31,263 nt of DNA from Leidyana gryllorum EB-2025a (GCA_048772705.1 JBLWGC010000117.1:1-31263), one strand, 5' to 3'; counted from the first letter of the stretch, positions 14,172-21,145 are shown. The notes: generated from the sequence alone by a model not told the origin. Numbers and translations are program-made.

Positions 14172-14243
14172 AGCCTCCTGTCGGAATCGAACCAGCGACT
14201 TTTCGCTTATAAAGCGAATGCTCTACCCCTAAGCTAAGGAGAC
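14172..14243 (-). tRNA. Thr body with TAT anticodon
   Basis: D arm and TTCGC/GCGAA stem are Thr, but the loop TTTATAA carries TAT (Ile ATA). Acceptor GTCTCCT/AGGAGGC differs from other Thr copies yet pairs completely. One T-stem mismatch; B box GGTTCGATTCC intact. Confidence 0.75.
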
Positions 14244-14307
14244 ATTCCCTGTCTCGACCCATATGAGTTTTTCATGCTGGGAATTGCATTAGTTCCACCA
14301 CATCGCA

Positions 14308-14389
14308 CGACAACTGCTGGATTTGAACCAAAGCGGGCCAGGCCCAGTAGATTTCTAGTCTACCCCCTGAAGCACTCGGGCAAGTTGCC
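14308..14389 (-). tRNA. tRNA-Ser(AGA), T stem weakened
   Basis: Loop CTAGAAA, anticodon stem and acceptor are intact. D loop GTGCTTCAG and T 5' stem TTTGG deviate; B box GGTTCAAATCC is kept. Confidence 0.75.
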
Positions 14390-14441
14390 GCTGTCGAGCT
14401 TGGCATTTTGCAGCCAGTGGCTTCACATACGGTTCAGCACT

Positions 14442-14510
14442 GCTCGCGCCGCCACGAACCCGCGTTCTCCCATCAAACGTCTTGCGCGCCACCGACGGAG
14501 TTGGGGCGGC
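14442..14510 (-). pseudogene. Lys-derived relic, cassette form
   Basis: GCCGCCCCAACTCC start, AAGACGTTTGATGGGAG middle, GGCGGCGCGAG end. It lies downstream of Ser in inverted cassette order. Confidence 0.58.
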
Positions 14511-14671
14511 AAGGAAGCTCGCCCTGTACCTGGGAAGGCCCAAGATCAATACAAATGGAATTGGTTACTAAGTCCAAATCTGTATCAGAGATCCACTCAC
14601 TTGATCACGCCGACATTCCATATTTTCCAAGACGGTACGGCTCTCGGCCGAAGCCCCAACTCAACCACTCG

Positions 14672-14744
14672 TCCACTGTAGTCTAAGTGGCTAGGATATG
14701 CGGCTTTCACCCGCATGATCCGGGTTCAAGTCCCGGCAGTGGAA
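14672..14744 (+). tRNA. tRNA-Glu-TTC: tRNA-Glu(TTC)
   Basis: Intact: loop CTTTCAC, TGCGG/CCGCA stem, TCCACTG/CAGTGGA acceptor, T arm CCGGG/CCCGG. It is the one sound TTC isoacceptor with a Glu body. Confidence 0.94.
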
Positions 14745-14820
14745 GTCATTGGACCATTCGAGCAAAGTGCTCCAGTAACCTCCGTCAATAGTGACTGACT
14801 CGTGATCTTTGGCTTGCATT

Positions 14821-14892
14821 GCCTTCTTAGCTTAGAGGCAGAGCATTCGCTTACTAAGCGAAAGGTCGCCGGTTCGATTCCGGCAGAAGGCT
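14821..14892 (+). tRNA. Thr body with ACT anticodon
   Basis: Every arm is the perfect Thr consensus: GCCTTCT/AGAAGGC, TTCGC/GCGAA, GCCGG/CCGGC, B box GGTTCGATTCC. The loop is TTACTAA, not TTAGTAA. One base change (G35C) makes an ACT anticodon that reads the Ser codon AGT. Confidence 0.88.
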
Positions 14893-14941
14893 TTGGTCAC
14901 GACCCAATCAATTCTATAGCTGTTTCCCTTCTGCGCAGAGT

Positions 14942-15013
14942 TAGCAGTGCGTCGTTTCGATCGACGGACCTTTGCGTTATGAGCCTAACACTCTTCCACT
15001 GAGCTACACTGCT
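14942..15013 (-). tRNA. tRNA-iMet(CAT), anticodon stem damaged
   Basis: AGCAGTG/CACTGCT acceptor, A54 T loop ATCGAAA and CAT anticodon mark an initiator. Stem TTAGG/CGCAA has two mismatches and breaks the G:C run expected of initiators. Confidence 0.75.
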
Positions 15014-15154
15014 CAGTCTGCAACATGGAAGAGGTAGCCGAAATGTGATCCTCGAGATGTTAGTTGCCCTGACTGCCCTACCGAAGCGGGCTAACGAGGT
15101 GGCTGTGTTGGTTCTGAGGGCAACATGTCCGGTCAAGTCAAACGACGACCAATA

Positions 15155-15224
15155 GGGCTGTTCTGGAATCGAACCCAGGACTCCTTCCACTCTGAGGAAG
15201 GATTATACCAGCAGAGCAACAGCC
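15155..15224 (-). pseudogene. tRNA-Pro pseudogene
   Basis: Pro body with loop TCAGAGT (AGG lost), D arm GCTCTGCTGG and a shortened T arm. Confidence 0.68.
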
Positions 15225-15311
15225 GAATACTTGGGTGCATGCAACCGGATATACAAATGGAGATTCGAATCTACTGTGACCTTTTCCAGCTTTTTTTGGG
15301 ATGATCGCCGT

Positions 15312-15395
15312 TACACAGAATGGGATTCGAACCCATGCAGACTTGCGCCTACCAGAACTTGAGTCTGGCCCCTTAGACCACTCGGGCATCTGTGC
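15312..15395 (-). tRNA. tRNA-Leu-CAA: tRNA-Leu(CAA), intron-less
   Basis: 84-nt class II gene: GCACAGA/TCTGTGT acceptor, CCAGA/TCTGG stem, loop CTCAAGT, variable arm TAGGCGCAAGTCTG, T arm ATGGG/CCCAT. Plant Leu-CAA genes usually have an intron; this one has none. Confidence 0.92.
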
Positions 15396-15492
15396 ATTAC
15401 TTTCCTTCTGAGTTCCAAAGTGTTAATGGCTTCCGTTGCGACCGCCGATGTCGTTCTGGCTGCGGTGTGCCGCCCCGAAGTACTCTCACGGC

Positions 15493-15567
15493 CCGGGGTG
15501 CTTAGATGGTAACGTATCTGACTGTAGTGGTGGCTCAGATATTCCACGAGTAAATTCCGTCCCACCC
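15493..15567 (+). pseudogene. tRNA-Tyr pseudogene with intron
   Basis: TCTGA, CTGTAG, a GTGGTGGC-like intron and TCAGA match Tyr; the T arm is scrambled. GTA is at 15524-15526. Confidence 0.62.
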
Positions 15568-15670
15568 GAGGTTGAGGAGTGGACTTCTTGCAACGCAGTT
15601 CATCTGACGCTCCTGTTCCATCCCATCCTGATAGATGCTTCGCTACCTCTACAGCCTCGCTCAAAGATTT

Positions 15671-15742
15671 GTCCGAGTCGTCTAGTGGTTAGGACAGCAC
15701 GTTGTGGCCGTGCAAACCCAGGCTCGATTCCTGGCTCGGACA
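15671..15742 (+). tRNA. tRNA-His-GTG: tRNA-His(GTG)
   Basis: Intact: GTCCGAG/CTCGGAC acceptor, GCACG/CGTGC stem, loop TTGTGGC, T arm CCAGG/CCTGG. G-1 is not encoded, as is normal in eukaryotes. Confidence 0.94.
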
Positions 15743-15835
15743 ACCAATCTAAAGTGCATTGCAATTCCCCTCCAAACCTCTCAGATCCTTATCGAGACTG
15801 AGAGACCACTCAGAAAAGCTCAAGTGCGTGAGCAA

Positions 15836-15906
15836 AGCCTTCTGCCGGAATCGAACCGGCGACCTTTCGCTTACAAAGCGAATGCTCTGCCACCAGCTAA
15901 GAAGGC
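15836..15906 (-). tRNA. tRNA-Thr-TGT: tRNA-Thr(TGT)
   Basis: Acceptor, TTCGC/GCGAA stem, loop TTTGTAA and T arm are perfect. The D loop is CTGGTGGCAG for CTTAGAGGCAG, one base shorter. It is the only Thr-TGT here. Confidence 0.88.
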
Positions 15907-16007
15907 AATGTTAACGGAAGTTACTGAAGCTCATTGTTCCACCGGTCGAACGGATCCAGGGCTCCACCCAACCGCAAATAGGGTGTAACTCAGTTTAGAG
16001 CTTCGTT

Positions 16008-16080
16008 GCCGCCCTAGCTCAGTCCGTAGAGCGCAAGACTTTCAATCTTGCAGTCGCGGGTTCGAGCCCCGCGGGCGGTG
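16008..16080 (+). tRNA. Lys body with TTC anticodon
   Basis: GCCGCCC/GGGCGGT acceptor, CAAGA/TCTTG stem and CGCGG/CCGCG T arm are the complete Lys consensus with G discriminator. The loop CTTTCAA gives TTC (Glu GAA) where Lys-TTT has CTTTTAA. Confidence 0.87.
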
Positions 16081-16128
16081 CAAATAATGTCTCTGGAAGC
16101 CGTTACCTACAACCACACTCTGCTGGAT

Positions 16129-16201
16129 TTCCACTCCCGGGACTTGAACCCGGATCGTGCGGGTGGAAGCCGCATATCCTAGCCACTTAGACTACAGTGG
16201 A
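16129..16201 (-). tRNA. Glu body with TCC anticodon
   Basis: Glu body with loop CTTCCAC, anticodon TCC (Gly GGA). Stems pair except acceptor position 7 (GAGTGGA). B box GGTTCAAGTCC intact. Confidence 0.8.
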
Positions 16202-16382
16202 CGAGTGGTTGATATGGGGCTTCGGCCGAGAGCCGTACCGTCTTGGAAGAAATGGTATGTCGGCCTGATCAAGTGAGTGGATCTCTGATACAGATTCGGA
16301 CTTTGTAACCAATTCCATTTGTATTGATCGTGGAATCTTGGGCCTTCGCCGGGCCTTCGCCGGGTACAGGGCGAGCTTCCTT

Positions 16383-16452
16383 GCCGCCCCAACTCCGTCG
16401 GTGGAGCGCAAGACTTTTGATGGGAGAACCGCGGGTTCGGGGGGGGCGCGAG
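16383..16452 (+). pseudogene. Lys-derived relic, cassette form
   Basis: Same form as 3367, ending in a G8 run and GCGCGAG. Confidence 0.58.
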
Positions 16453-16505
16453 CAGTGCTGAACCGTATGCGAAGCCACTGGCTGCAAAATGCCAAGTTCG
16501 ACAGC

Positions 16506-16587
16506 GGCAACTTGCCCGAGTGGTTAAGGGGGTAGACTAGAAATCTACTGGGCCGGGCCCGCGCTGGTTCAAATCCAGCAGTTGTCG
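16506..16587 (+). tRNA. tRNA-Ser-AGA: tRNA-Ser(AGA)
   Basis: Intact 82-nt gene: GGCAACT/AGTTGTC, GTAGA/TCTAC, loop CTAGAAA, T arm GCTGG/CCAGC with TTCAAAT. It is the best Ser-AGA copy. Confidence 0.93.
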
Positions 16588-16642
16588 TGCGATGTGGTTG
16601 GAGGGCTAAACACCAACTCCCGCATGAATTTCTGGATGGTGG

Positions 16643-16647
16643 AAAAA
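16643..16647 (-). terminator. Candidate Pol III terminator after Gly
   Basis: TTTTT on the minus strand 16 nt past the Gly gene at 16663. Confidence 0.5.
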
Positions 16648-16662
16648 CAACCATGTGTCCTC

Positions 16663-16733
16663 TGCATCTGCCGGGAATCGAACCCGGGTCGTCTCGATGG
16701 CAACGAGACATTCTACCACTAGACCACAGATGC
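16663..16733 (-). tRNA. tRNA-Gly-GCC: tRNA-Gly(GCC)
   Basis: Intact, identical to 8924-8994. Confidence 0.95.
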
Positions 16734-16813
16734 GTGACACCTTGTTGTTGAAGCTCGTACACGGTAACGGCCGTTTTCTGAACGAATGGAATGTCCGTGG
16801 CGTGTTCAGAGCG

Positions 16814-16878
16814 TCCGAGATAGCATAGTGGTTACTATTTTCGCATGTCACGCCTAAGAAGCGGGCCCGATTGCCGGT
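16814..16878 (+). pseudogene. tRNA-Asp pseudogene, 3' truncated
   Basis: The 5' half matches Asp; anticodon stem and T arm are degraded, and it runs into the Trp leader. Confidence 0.62.
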
Positions 16879-16906
16879 AAATGAGTCTGGAACGGGGGAT
16901 GGTTTT

Positions 16907-16978
16907 GGGCCTATGGCGCAACGGTAGCGCGTCTGACTCCAGATCAGAAGGTTGGGTGTTCGAATCACTCTGGGCTCA
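16907..16978 (+). tRNA. tRNA-Trp-CCA: tRNA-Trp(CCA)
   Basis: Intact: GGGCCTA/TGGGCTC acceptor with wobbles, TCTGA/TCAGA stem, loop CTCCAGA, T arm GGGTG/CACTC with TTCGAAT. It is the only sound Trp here. Confidence 0.93.
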
Positions 16979-16991
16979 ATCGGGCTCTATG

Positions 16992-16996
16992 TTTTT
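16992..16996 (+). terminator. Pol III terminator after Trp
   Basis: TTTTT starts 14 nt after the Trp gene. Confidence 0.6.
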
Positions 16997-17014
16997 CCCG
17001 TTTGGGGCGCAACC

Positions 17015-17094
17015 TGACAAAAGTGGGATTCGAACCCACGACCTTTCGGACTCCGGTCTGAGCACAGCGCCTCAGACCACTTGGTCATCTTGCC
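17015..17094 (-). tRNA. tRNA-Leu-CAG: tRNA-Leu(CAG)
   Basis: 80-nt Leu with loop CTCAGAC and intact T arm. One anticodon-stem mismatch (CTGTG/CGGAG); D arm TGACCAAGTGG is altered. Confidence 0.78.
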
Positions 17095-17188
17095 GGGATG
17101 TTGTTGGCTCGAAGCTCCACGCGTTTTCTATCCCTGGAATCTCAAGATGGAAGGACTTTTGGGGTTTCAGGCCGGTGTGTTCGGAGCG

Positions 17189-17260
17189 TCCAAGATAGTA
17201 TAGTGGTTAGTATTTCCGCCTGTCACGCGGAAGACCCGGGTTCGATTCCCGGTCTCGGCG
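17189..17260 (+). tRNA. tRNA-Asp(GTC), acceptor damaged
   Basis: Anticodon and T arms are intact; TCCAAGA/TCTCGGC has two mismatches. T6 follows at 17287. Confidence 0.77.
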
Positions 17261-17286
17261 CACAGTTGGTTTCGCTTGAGATTGTC

Positions 17287-17292
17287 TTTTTT
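17287..17292 (+). terminator. Candidate Pol III terminator after Asp
   Basis: TTTTTT in the Asp-Val spacer, the same position as 8187-8192. Confidence 0.5.
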
Positions 17293-17315
17293 GGTGCTTG
17301 CTGAAAGTTTCGAGC

Positions 17316-17388
17316 TAGAGCCACCGAGGATCGAACTCCGGACCTTCTGCGTGTTGACCAGACGTCGTAACCACGACACCATGGGTGC
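17316..17388 (-). pseudogene. tRNA-Val pseudogene (AAC)
   Basis: Val body with U33 changed (TCAACAC) and mismatches in the acceptor, D and anticodon stems. Confidence 0.68.
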
Positions 17389-17452
17389 ACGAAAGCTTTC
17401 CGCAGACCAAGAGGAGTTGCGAAATTTCAAGAAGTAGTGAGCACTAGTTGCG

Positions 17453-17524
17453 AGGTCGTGTCGGGGATCAAATCCAGGTGTGGAGATTCAAAATCTCCAC
17501 AGCTAACCACTGTGCCGTAGGGGG
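17453..17524 (-). pseudogene. tRNA-Gln pseudogene (TTG)
   Basis: Anticodon arm GGAGA/TCTCC with loop TTTTGAA gives Gln TTG; the acceptor 5' strand is replaced and the T loop reads TTTGATC. Confidence 0.62.
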
Positions 17525-17535
17525 GCAGGCTGAAT

Positions 17536-17576
17536 AGGCCTGGTCTGGTGGTATGATTCTTCCTCGGGTGGAAGAA
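17536..17576 (+). pseudogene. tRNA-Pro 5' half relic
   Basis: D arm and an anticodon arm CTTCC/GGAAG with a shortened loop; it stops just before Asn at 17588. Confidence 0.58.
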
Positions 17577-17587
17577 CATTGTAATTG

Positions 17588-17660
17588 GGTCTTGTAGCTC
17601 AGTCGGCAGAGCGTGTGGCTGTTAACCACAAAGTCGCAGGTTCGAAACCTGCCAGGACCG
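17588..17660 (+). tRNA. tRNA-Asn-GTT: tRNA-Asn(GTT)
   Basis: Intact, same body as 7604. Confidence 0.95.
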
Positions 17661-17847
17661 GGTTATGCGGCACCGTACTCTCTAGACGGCACTTGTGCTC
17701 TTGGAACCCCTTTCCAAGGTCGTAGACTTAGCCGAATGCGATTCTCTAGATGTTAGTTGCCGTGACTGCCCTACCGAGGTGGGCTAACGAGGTGGCTGTG
17801 TTGGTTCTGAGGGCAACTTGTCCCGTCGGGTTAACCGACGACCACGA

Positions 17848-17919
17848 GGGCTGTTCTGGGAATCGAACCCAGGACTTCTTCCACCCAAAGGAAGAATCAT
17901 ACCACTAGACCAAACAGCC
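17848..17919 (-). tRNA. tRNA-Pro-TGG: tRNA-Pro(TGG)
   Basis: Intact: GGCTGTT/AACAGCC, CTTCC/GGAAG, loop TTTGGGT, T arm CTGGG/CCCAG. Confidence 0.94.
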
Positions 17920-17999
17920 GAATGGGAAGGGGGATACAACCGGCTACGTACAGCCGTAAACTCGAAGTGATGGCTAATTCCGTCCTGAAATGAGTACCG

Positions 18000-18096
18000 T
18001 TGCGCAGAATGGGACCCGCACCATGCAGACTTGCGCCTACCAGTATGTGGCAAGATGCCCTAGTGGGTAAGGCGCTATTTTCAGACGCCACTCACA
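18000..18096. pseudogene. Two opposed tRNA-Leu halves
   Basis: 18000-18043 is the 3' half of a minus-strand Leu-CAA (compare 15312). 18049-18096 is the 5' part of a plus-strand Leu-CAG relative, truncated after the anticodon arm. The same fusion recurs at 27553. Confidence 0.7.
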
Positions 18097-18178
18097 TGGT
18101 CGTGAGTATCTTTCTCCCGCCTTGAAAGGGCACTGACTACCCGCAGAAACCCCAGACTACTTGTCTCGACGCTGCATT

Positions 18179-18259
18179 GCGAGAATGCCCGAGAGGTTAA
18201 GGGGGTGGCCTTAAGATCCACTGGTTAATTCCGCGTGGGTTCGAACCCCACTTCTCGCA
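18179..18259 (+). tRNA. tRNA-Leu-TAA: tRNA-Leu(TAA)
   Basis: 81-nt gene: GCGAGAA/TTCTCGC acceptor, loop CTTAAGA, T arm GTGGG/CCCAC. The closing anticodon pair is C-T (GTGGC/TCCAC) in both copies, here and at 27707. Confidence 0.87.
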
Positions 18260-18273
18260 TAAGGAGGCAAGTG

Positions 18274-18345
18274 TCGGGGGAGGGAATGGAACGGTCGACT
18301 GCCTGCCGCACCCGCCGCAGTCAGATGCTGTACCAAGTGAGCGAA
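18274..18345 (-). pseudogene. Possible tRNA-Tyr relic
   Basis: On the minus strand CACTTGGTACAGCATCTGACTG recalls the Tyr D and anticodon arms; the remainder is divergent. Confidence 0.4.
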
Positions 18346-18424
18346 GGCCTGTCGTGTGACCCTTGGACATCGAGGGTTGCTCCCGAACCGCACCTTTTGA
18401 GTGAGCACCAAACGAAGTCTAAAG

Positions 18425-18475
18425 CGGAACGAGCTCGAACCCAGGTCTTCCGCGTGACGCGCGAAAATACCAAGG
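18425..18475 (-). pseudogene. tRNA-Asp relic
   Basis: CGTCACGCGGAAGACC and a GGTTCGAG T arm of Asp, in the Asp-Val spacer context (compare 20810-20860 inverted). Confidence 0.5.
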
Positions 18476-18553
18476 ACTCCGGTCGACCTGCCCAATGACT
18501 TGCATGACTCCACCCTGAGGCAAATAGAGTGTAACTTAGTTTAGAGTTTCCTT

Positions 18554-18626
18554 GTCGTCCTAGCTCAGTCGGTGGAGCGCGAGCCTCTTAATCTTGCAGT
18601 CGCAGAGTGAAGTCCCGTGGGCGGTG
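18554..18626 (+). pseudogene. tRNA-Lys pseudogene (CTT)
   Basis: Full-length Lys with loop CTCTTAA, but the B box (AGAGTGAAGTCC) and acceptor 5' strand are degraded. Confidence 0.68.
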
Positions 18627-18687
18627 CGGACGAGTGGGCCGGGGAGTAAGAATGTAGTATGTTGCCTACAAGCACACCCAGCTGCAT

Positions 18688-18760
18688 TTGCGCTGCCGAG
18701 ACTCGAACCGGGATGGTGCGGGTTGGCGCCGCATATACTATCCAACGAGACTATAGTGGA
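18688..18760 (-). pseudogene. tRNA-Glu pseudogene
   Basis: Glu body with loop CGCCAAC, so U33 and the anticodon are lost; the acceptor 3' strand is changed. Confidence 0.65.
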
Positions 18761-18846
18761 CAAGTCACCAAAGTTGCACTGACGAATGAGGCGCCAGAGA
18801 ACTGTGAGTCGATCTCAGGTGGGAAGTTCACCTAGGTTTGGCGGGT

Positions 18847-18907
18847 GGGCGGCTATCTCAAGTGGTAGAGCGGTGACTTTGCACGCGAGAGGTCAGTTTA
18901 GACACCT
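18847..18907 (+). pseudogene. tRNA-Ala pseudogene, 3' truncated (TGC)
   Basis: GGGCGGCTATCTC, GTAGAGCG and loop TTTGCAC match Ala-TGC; the T arm is absent. An inverted partial copy lies at 25015. Confidence 0.6.
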
Positions 18908-18978
18908 ATCAATGCCGCAGGACGGGCTGAACATGGGGGTATTTGGTCACTCCTCGCGGCATGTCGAATTCGACAGTT

Positions 18979-19060
18979 GGCAACTTCCCCGAGTGGATAA
19001 GGGGGTAGACTTGAAATCTACTGGGTCTGGCCCGCGCTGGTTCGAATCCAGCAGTTGTCG
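18979..19060 (+). tRNA. tRNA-Ser-TGA: tRNA-Ser(TGA)
   Basis: Intact 82-nt gene with loop CTTGAAA, GTAGA/TCTAC stem, T arm GCTGG/CCAGC with TTCGAAT. It is the only Ser-TGA here. Confidence 0.93.
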
Positions 19061-19136
19061 TGTTATGTGATCGGGCATCAACTCCATTCGGTCGTGACTC
19101 TGTTTTCAAATACCGCAGGTGTAGCCGTTAGAAGTT

Positions 19137-19173
19137 TGGACGACCTGGGCTATATCATTCCAGCTAGTCGCCC
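19137..19173 (-). pseudogene. tRNA-Ala remnant, centre deleted
   Basis: Both acceptor strands (GGGCGACTAGCT and CCCAGGTCGTCCA) remain with 37 nt in total; D, anticodon and most of the T arm are deleted. Confidence 0.6.
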
Positions 19174-19261
19174 GCTGTGCAGACCCCATAGCATTTAGTG
19201 GTTCTTGACATATTATAACCAGTCTCCCCACTGTACCAGCCATTTGCACCACCGACCGATG

Positions 19262-19332
19262 GGCTGTTTGGTCTAGTGCTATGATCCCTCCTCAGGGTGG
19301 AAGGAGTCCTGGTTCGATTCCCAGAACAGCCC
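19262..19332 (+). tRNA. tRNA-Pro(AGG), damaged
   Basis: Loop TCAGGGT keeps AGG but loses U33; the anticodon stem has a mismatch and one base before the T arm is missing. Acceptor perfect. Confidence 0.7.
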
Positions 19333-19473
19333 TCTTGGTCGTCGGTTGACCCGACGGGACAAGTTGCCCTCAGAACCAACACAGCCACCTCGTTAGCGCA
19401 CTTGGGTAGGGCAGTCAGGGCAGTTAACATCTCAAAAATCGCATTTCGGCTCCCTCTTCCATGGTGCAGACTG

Positions 19474-19545
19474 AGCAGTGTAGCTCAGTGGAAGAGTGTT
19501 GGGCTCATAACCCAAAGGTCCGTCGATCGAAACGACGCACTGCTA
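19474..19545 (+). tRNA. tRNA-iMet-CAT: tRNA-iMet(CAT)
   Basis: Intact initiator: A1:T72 acceptor AGCAGTG/CACTGCT, TTGGG/CCCAA stem, loop CTCATAA, A54 T loop ATCGAAA on a CGTCG/CGACG stem. Confidence 0.94.
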
Positions 19546-19594
19546 AGTGTGCGCAGGAAGGAAACAGTTATAGAATTGACTGGGTCGTGAGCAA

Positions 19595-19658
19595 AGCCTT
19601 CTGCCGGAAGCGAGCGGGCGCTTACGAAGCGAACGCTCTGCCCCTAAGCTTAGAAGGC
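19595..19658 (-). pseudogene. tRNA-Thr pseudogene, internal deletion (CGT)
   Basis: Acceptor, D arm and loop TTCGTAA are kept; about 8 nt of the anticodon 3' side and T arm are missing. Confidence 0.68.
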
Positions 19659-19734
19659 AATGTAAGTCGGAGATAACGAAGCGATGGCTACTCACGGAGA
19701 TTAGTGGAGCACTTTGCTCGAGTACTTCAATGAC

Positions 19735-19807
19735 TTCCACTGCCGGGACTTGAACCCGGATCGTGCGGGTGAGAGCCGCATATCCTAGCCACTTAGACTA
19801 CAGTGGA
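19735..19807 (-). tRNA. tRNA-Glu-CTC: tRNA-Glu(CTC)
   Basis: Intact, same body as 6112 with one stem change (CACGA for CATGA in the variable region). Confidence 0.93.
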
Positions 19808-19922
19808 CAACTCCCTCAGCTGCAGCTTTAGCCGAGAGCCGTACCCTCTTGACAAAACGTGGTTGCAATCCTGCGGTACAAAAAGGAGTCTGTCTATACT
19901 AACCTGTGAACCATTGTAGCTG

Positions 19923-19995
19923 GGTCTTGTAGCTCAGTCGGCAGAGCGTGTGGCTGTTAACCACAAAGTCGCAGGTTCGAAACCTGCCAGGACCG
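19923..19995 (+). tRNA. tRNA-Asn-GTT: tRNA-Asn(GTT)
   Basis: Intact, same body as 7604. Confidence 0.95.
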
Positions 19996-20110
19996 GTTTC
20001 AGAGGCACACTAAACACTGACTGGGCTGCTCTCCCAATGGCACTTGTGGTCTGCGACCCTTCAAAGATGGAAGTTTGTTTGGATCCCGCCACGTGCAGCC
20101 GTACGTACTT

Positions 20111-20183
20111 CGGACGACCTGGGTATCGATCCCAGTACCTCTAGCATGCGAAGCGAGCGCTCTACCATCTGAGCTAGCCGCCC
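20111..20183 (-). tRNA. tRNA-Ala-CGC: tRNA-Ala(CGC)
   Basis: GGGCGGC/GTCGTCC acceptor, loop TTCGCAT, T arm perfect. One anticodon-stem mismatch (GCTAG) and discriminator G for A. Confidence 0.8.
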
Positions 20184-20207
20184 ATCCGCTCATCCGCTCT
20201 ACATGGA

Positions 20208-20513
20208 TGATGCGTCATTTTGAACCTGATCTGCATTCTTTCAGTTAAGCCCCAGAGTCAATGACGGCCTAAGGCCTTTAGGTTAAGCTAGATCTACGTG
20301 CCAGCCTGGTTAAGGGAGACACGAACACGACACACACGTTTTTATTATTCATTTTTCATTACATTCCAATACAACTAATTCAATTACGGGCACTTACCAG
20401 ACCAAAACCCAACTTCAGAATACCCAGATTAGCCATCAGTATAGATTATGGACCCAATGCATCCAACTAGGGACGGAACCAGCGATTCGGCGGATGTTCC
20501 GCCTATCAAACCA
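20208..20513. mobile_element. Solo-LTR-like insertion, 306 bp
   Basis: The Ala-Leu spacer is split here. The insert begins TG, ends CA and is flanked by ATGGA at 20203-20207 and 20514-20518. The uninterrupted site is seen at 7861-7880 and, inverted, near 28468-28485. It is AT-richer than the array, with AATAAAA on the minus strand. This fits a fossil solo LTR of an unassigned LTR retrotransposon family; no internal region is present. It postdates the module duplication. Confidence 0.7.
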
Positions 20514-20562
20514 ATGGACGACCTATTGCATCCAGTGGCTGACCGAGGGCCGATACAACGGC

Positions 20563-20642
20563 TGACAAGAGTGGGATTCGAACCCACGCCCTTTAGGACT
20601 GCGGCCTTTACACAGCACCTTGGACCACTCGGCCATATTGCC
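20563..20642 (-). tRNA. tRNA-Leu(AAG), damaged
   Basis: Loop TAAAGGC keeps AAG but loses U33. One acceptor change (GGCAATA) and D-stem change (AAGGTG); T arm intact. Confidence 0.7.
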
Positions 20643-20737
20643 GGAGTGCCCTTGGCTCGCCACTTTACACGCTTTCTGTCCGTGAAGTCTCGAGAAGGGA
20701 GGACTTTTGGGGTTGAAGGCCGGGGTATCCACGAGCG

Positions 20738-20809
20738 TCCGAGATAGTATAGTGCTTAGTATTTCCGCCTGTCACTCGGAAGACCCGGGTTCGATTACCG
20801 GTATCGGAG
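20738..20809 (+). tRNA. tRNA-Asp(GTC), damaged
   Basis: Loop CTGTCAC is kept; single mismatches occur in the acceptor, anticodon and T stems (TATCGGA, TCGGA, ACCGG). Confidence 0.7.
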
Positions 20810-20862
20810 ACACTTCGTTCTTCCGCTTTAGATTTCGTGGTGCTCACCTGACAAACGCGAGT

Positions 20863-20935
20863 TACAGCCACCGAGGATCGAACTCGGAACCTTCTGCGTG
20901 TTAAGCAGACGTCGTGACCACTAGACCATGGCTGC
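20863..20935 (-). tRNA. tRNA-Val-AAC: tRNA-Val(AAC)
   Basis: Intact: as 8216 with D loop GTCACGAC and variable AGGTT. Confidence 0.92.
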
Positions 20936-21075
20936 ACGGACCTTCCGGGCTGTGAAAGGGGCGTGTGTCTTTGGACACACGTATTCGATGAGCCCGTTCG
21001 TCGTCGCTTGAACCGACGCTCCACCTAATCTCAAGACGGTACGGCTCTCGTCCAAAGCCTCAACTCGGGCACTTG

Positions 21076-21145
21076 TCCACTGTAGTCTAAGTGGTTAGGA
21101 TATGCGCCTCTCACCACGATCCGGGTTCAAGTCCCGGCAGTGGAA
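21076..21145 (+). pseudogene. tRNA-Glu pseudogene (CTC)
   Basis: Acceptor and T arm are perfect, but the anticodon stem (TGCGC/CACGA) is broken with three bases lost. Confidence 0.7.

Noticed and set aside
16187-16762. Open frame of about 190 codons on the minus strand
   Set aside because: It reads straight through Glu, a Lys relic, Ser and Gly tRNA sequences, and the same peptide recurs wherever the same tRNA modules recur. This is not a protein gene.
18000-18096. Permuted tRNA gene (3' half before 5' half, as in Cyanidioschyzon)
   Set aside because: The two halves are on opposite strands and come from different Leu families, so one transcript could not circularise into a tRNA. The same holds at 27553.
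20208-20513. SINE insertion
   Set aside because: There is no tRNA-like head, A/B box or 3' poly(A)/simple tail, while TG...CA ends with a 5-bp target duplication fit an LTR better.
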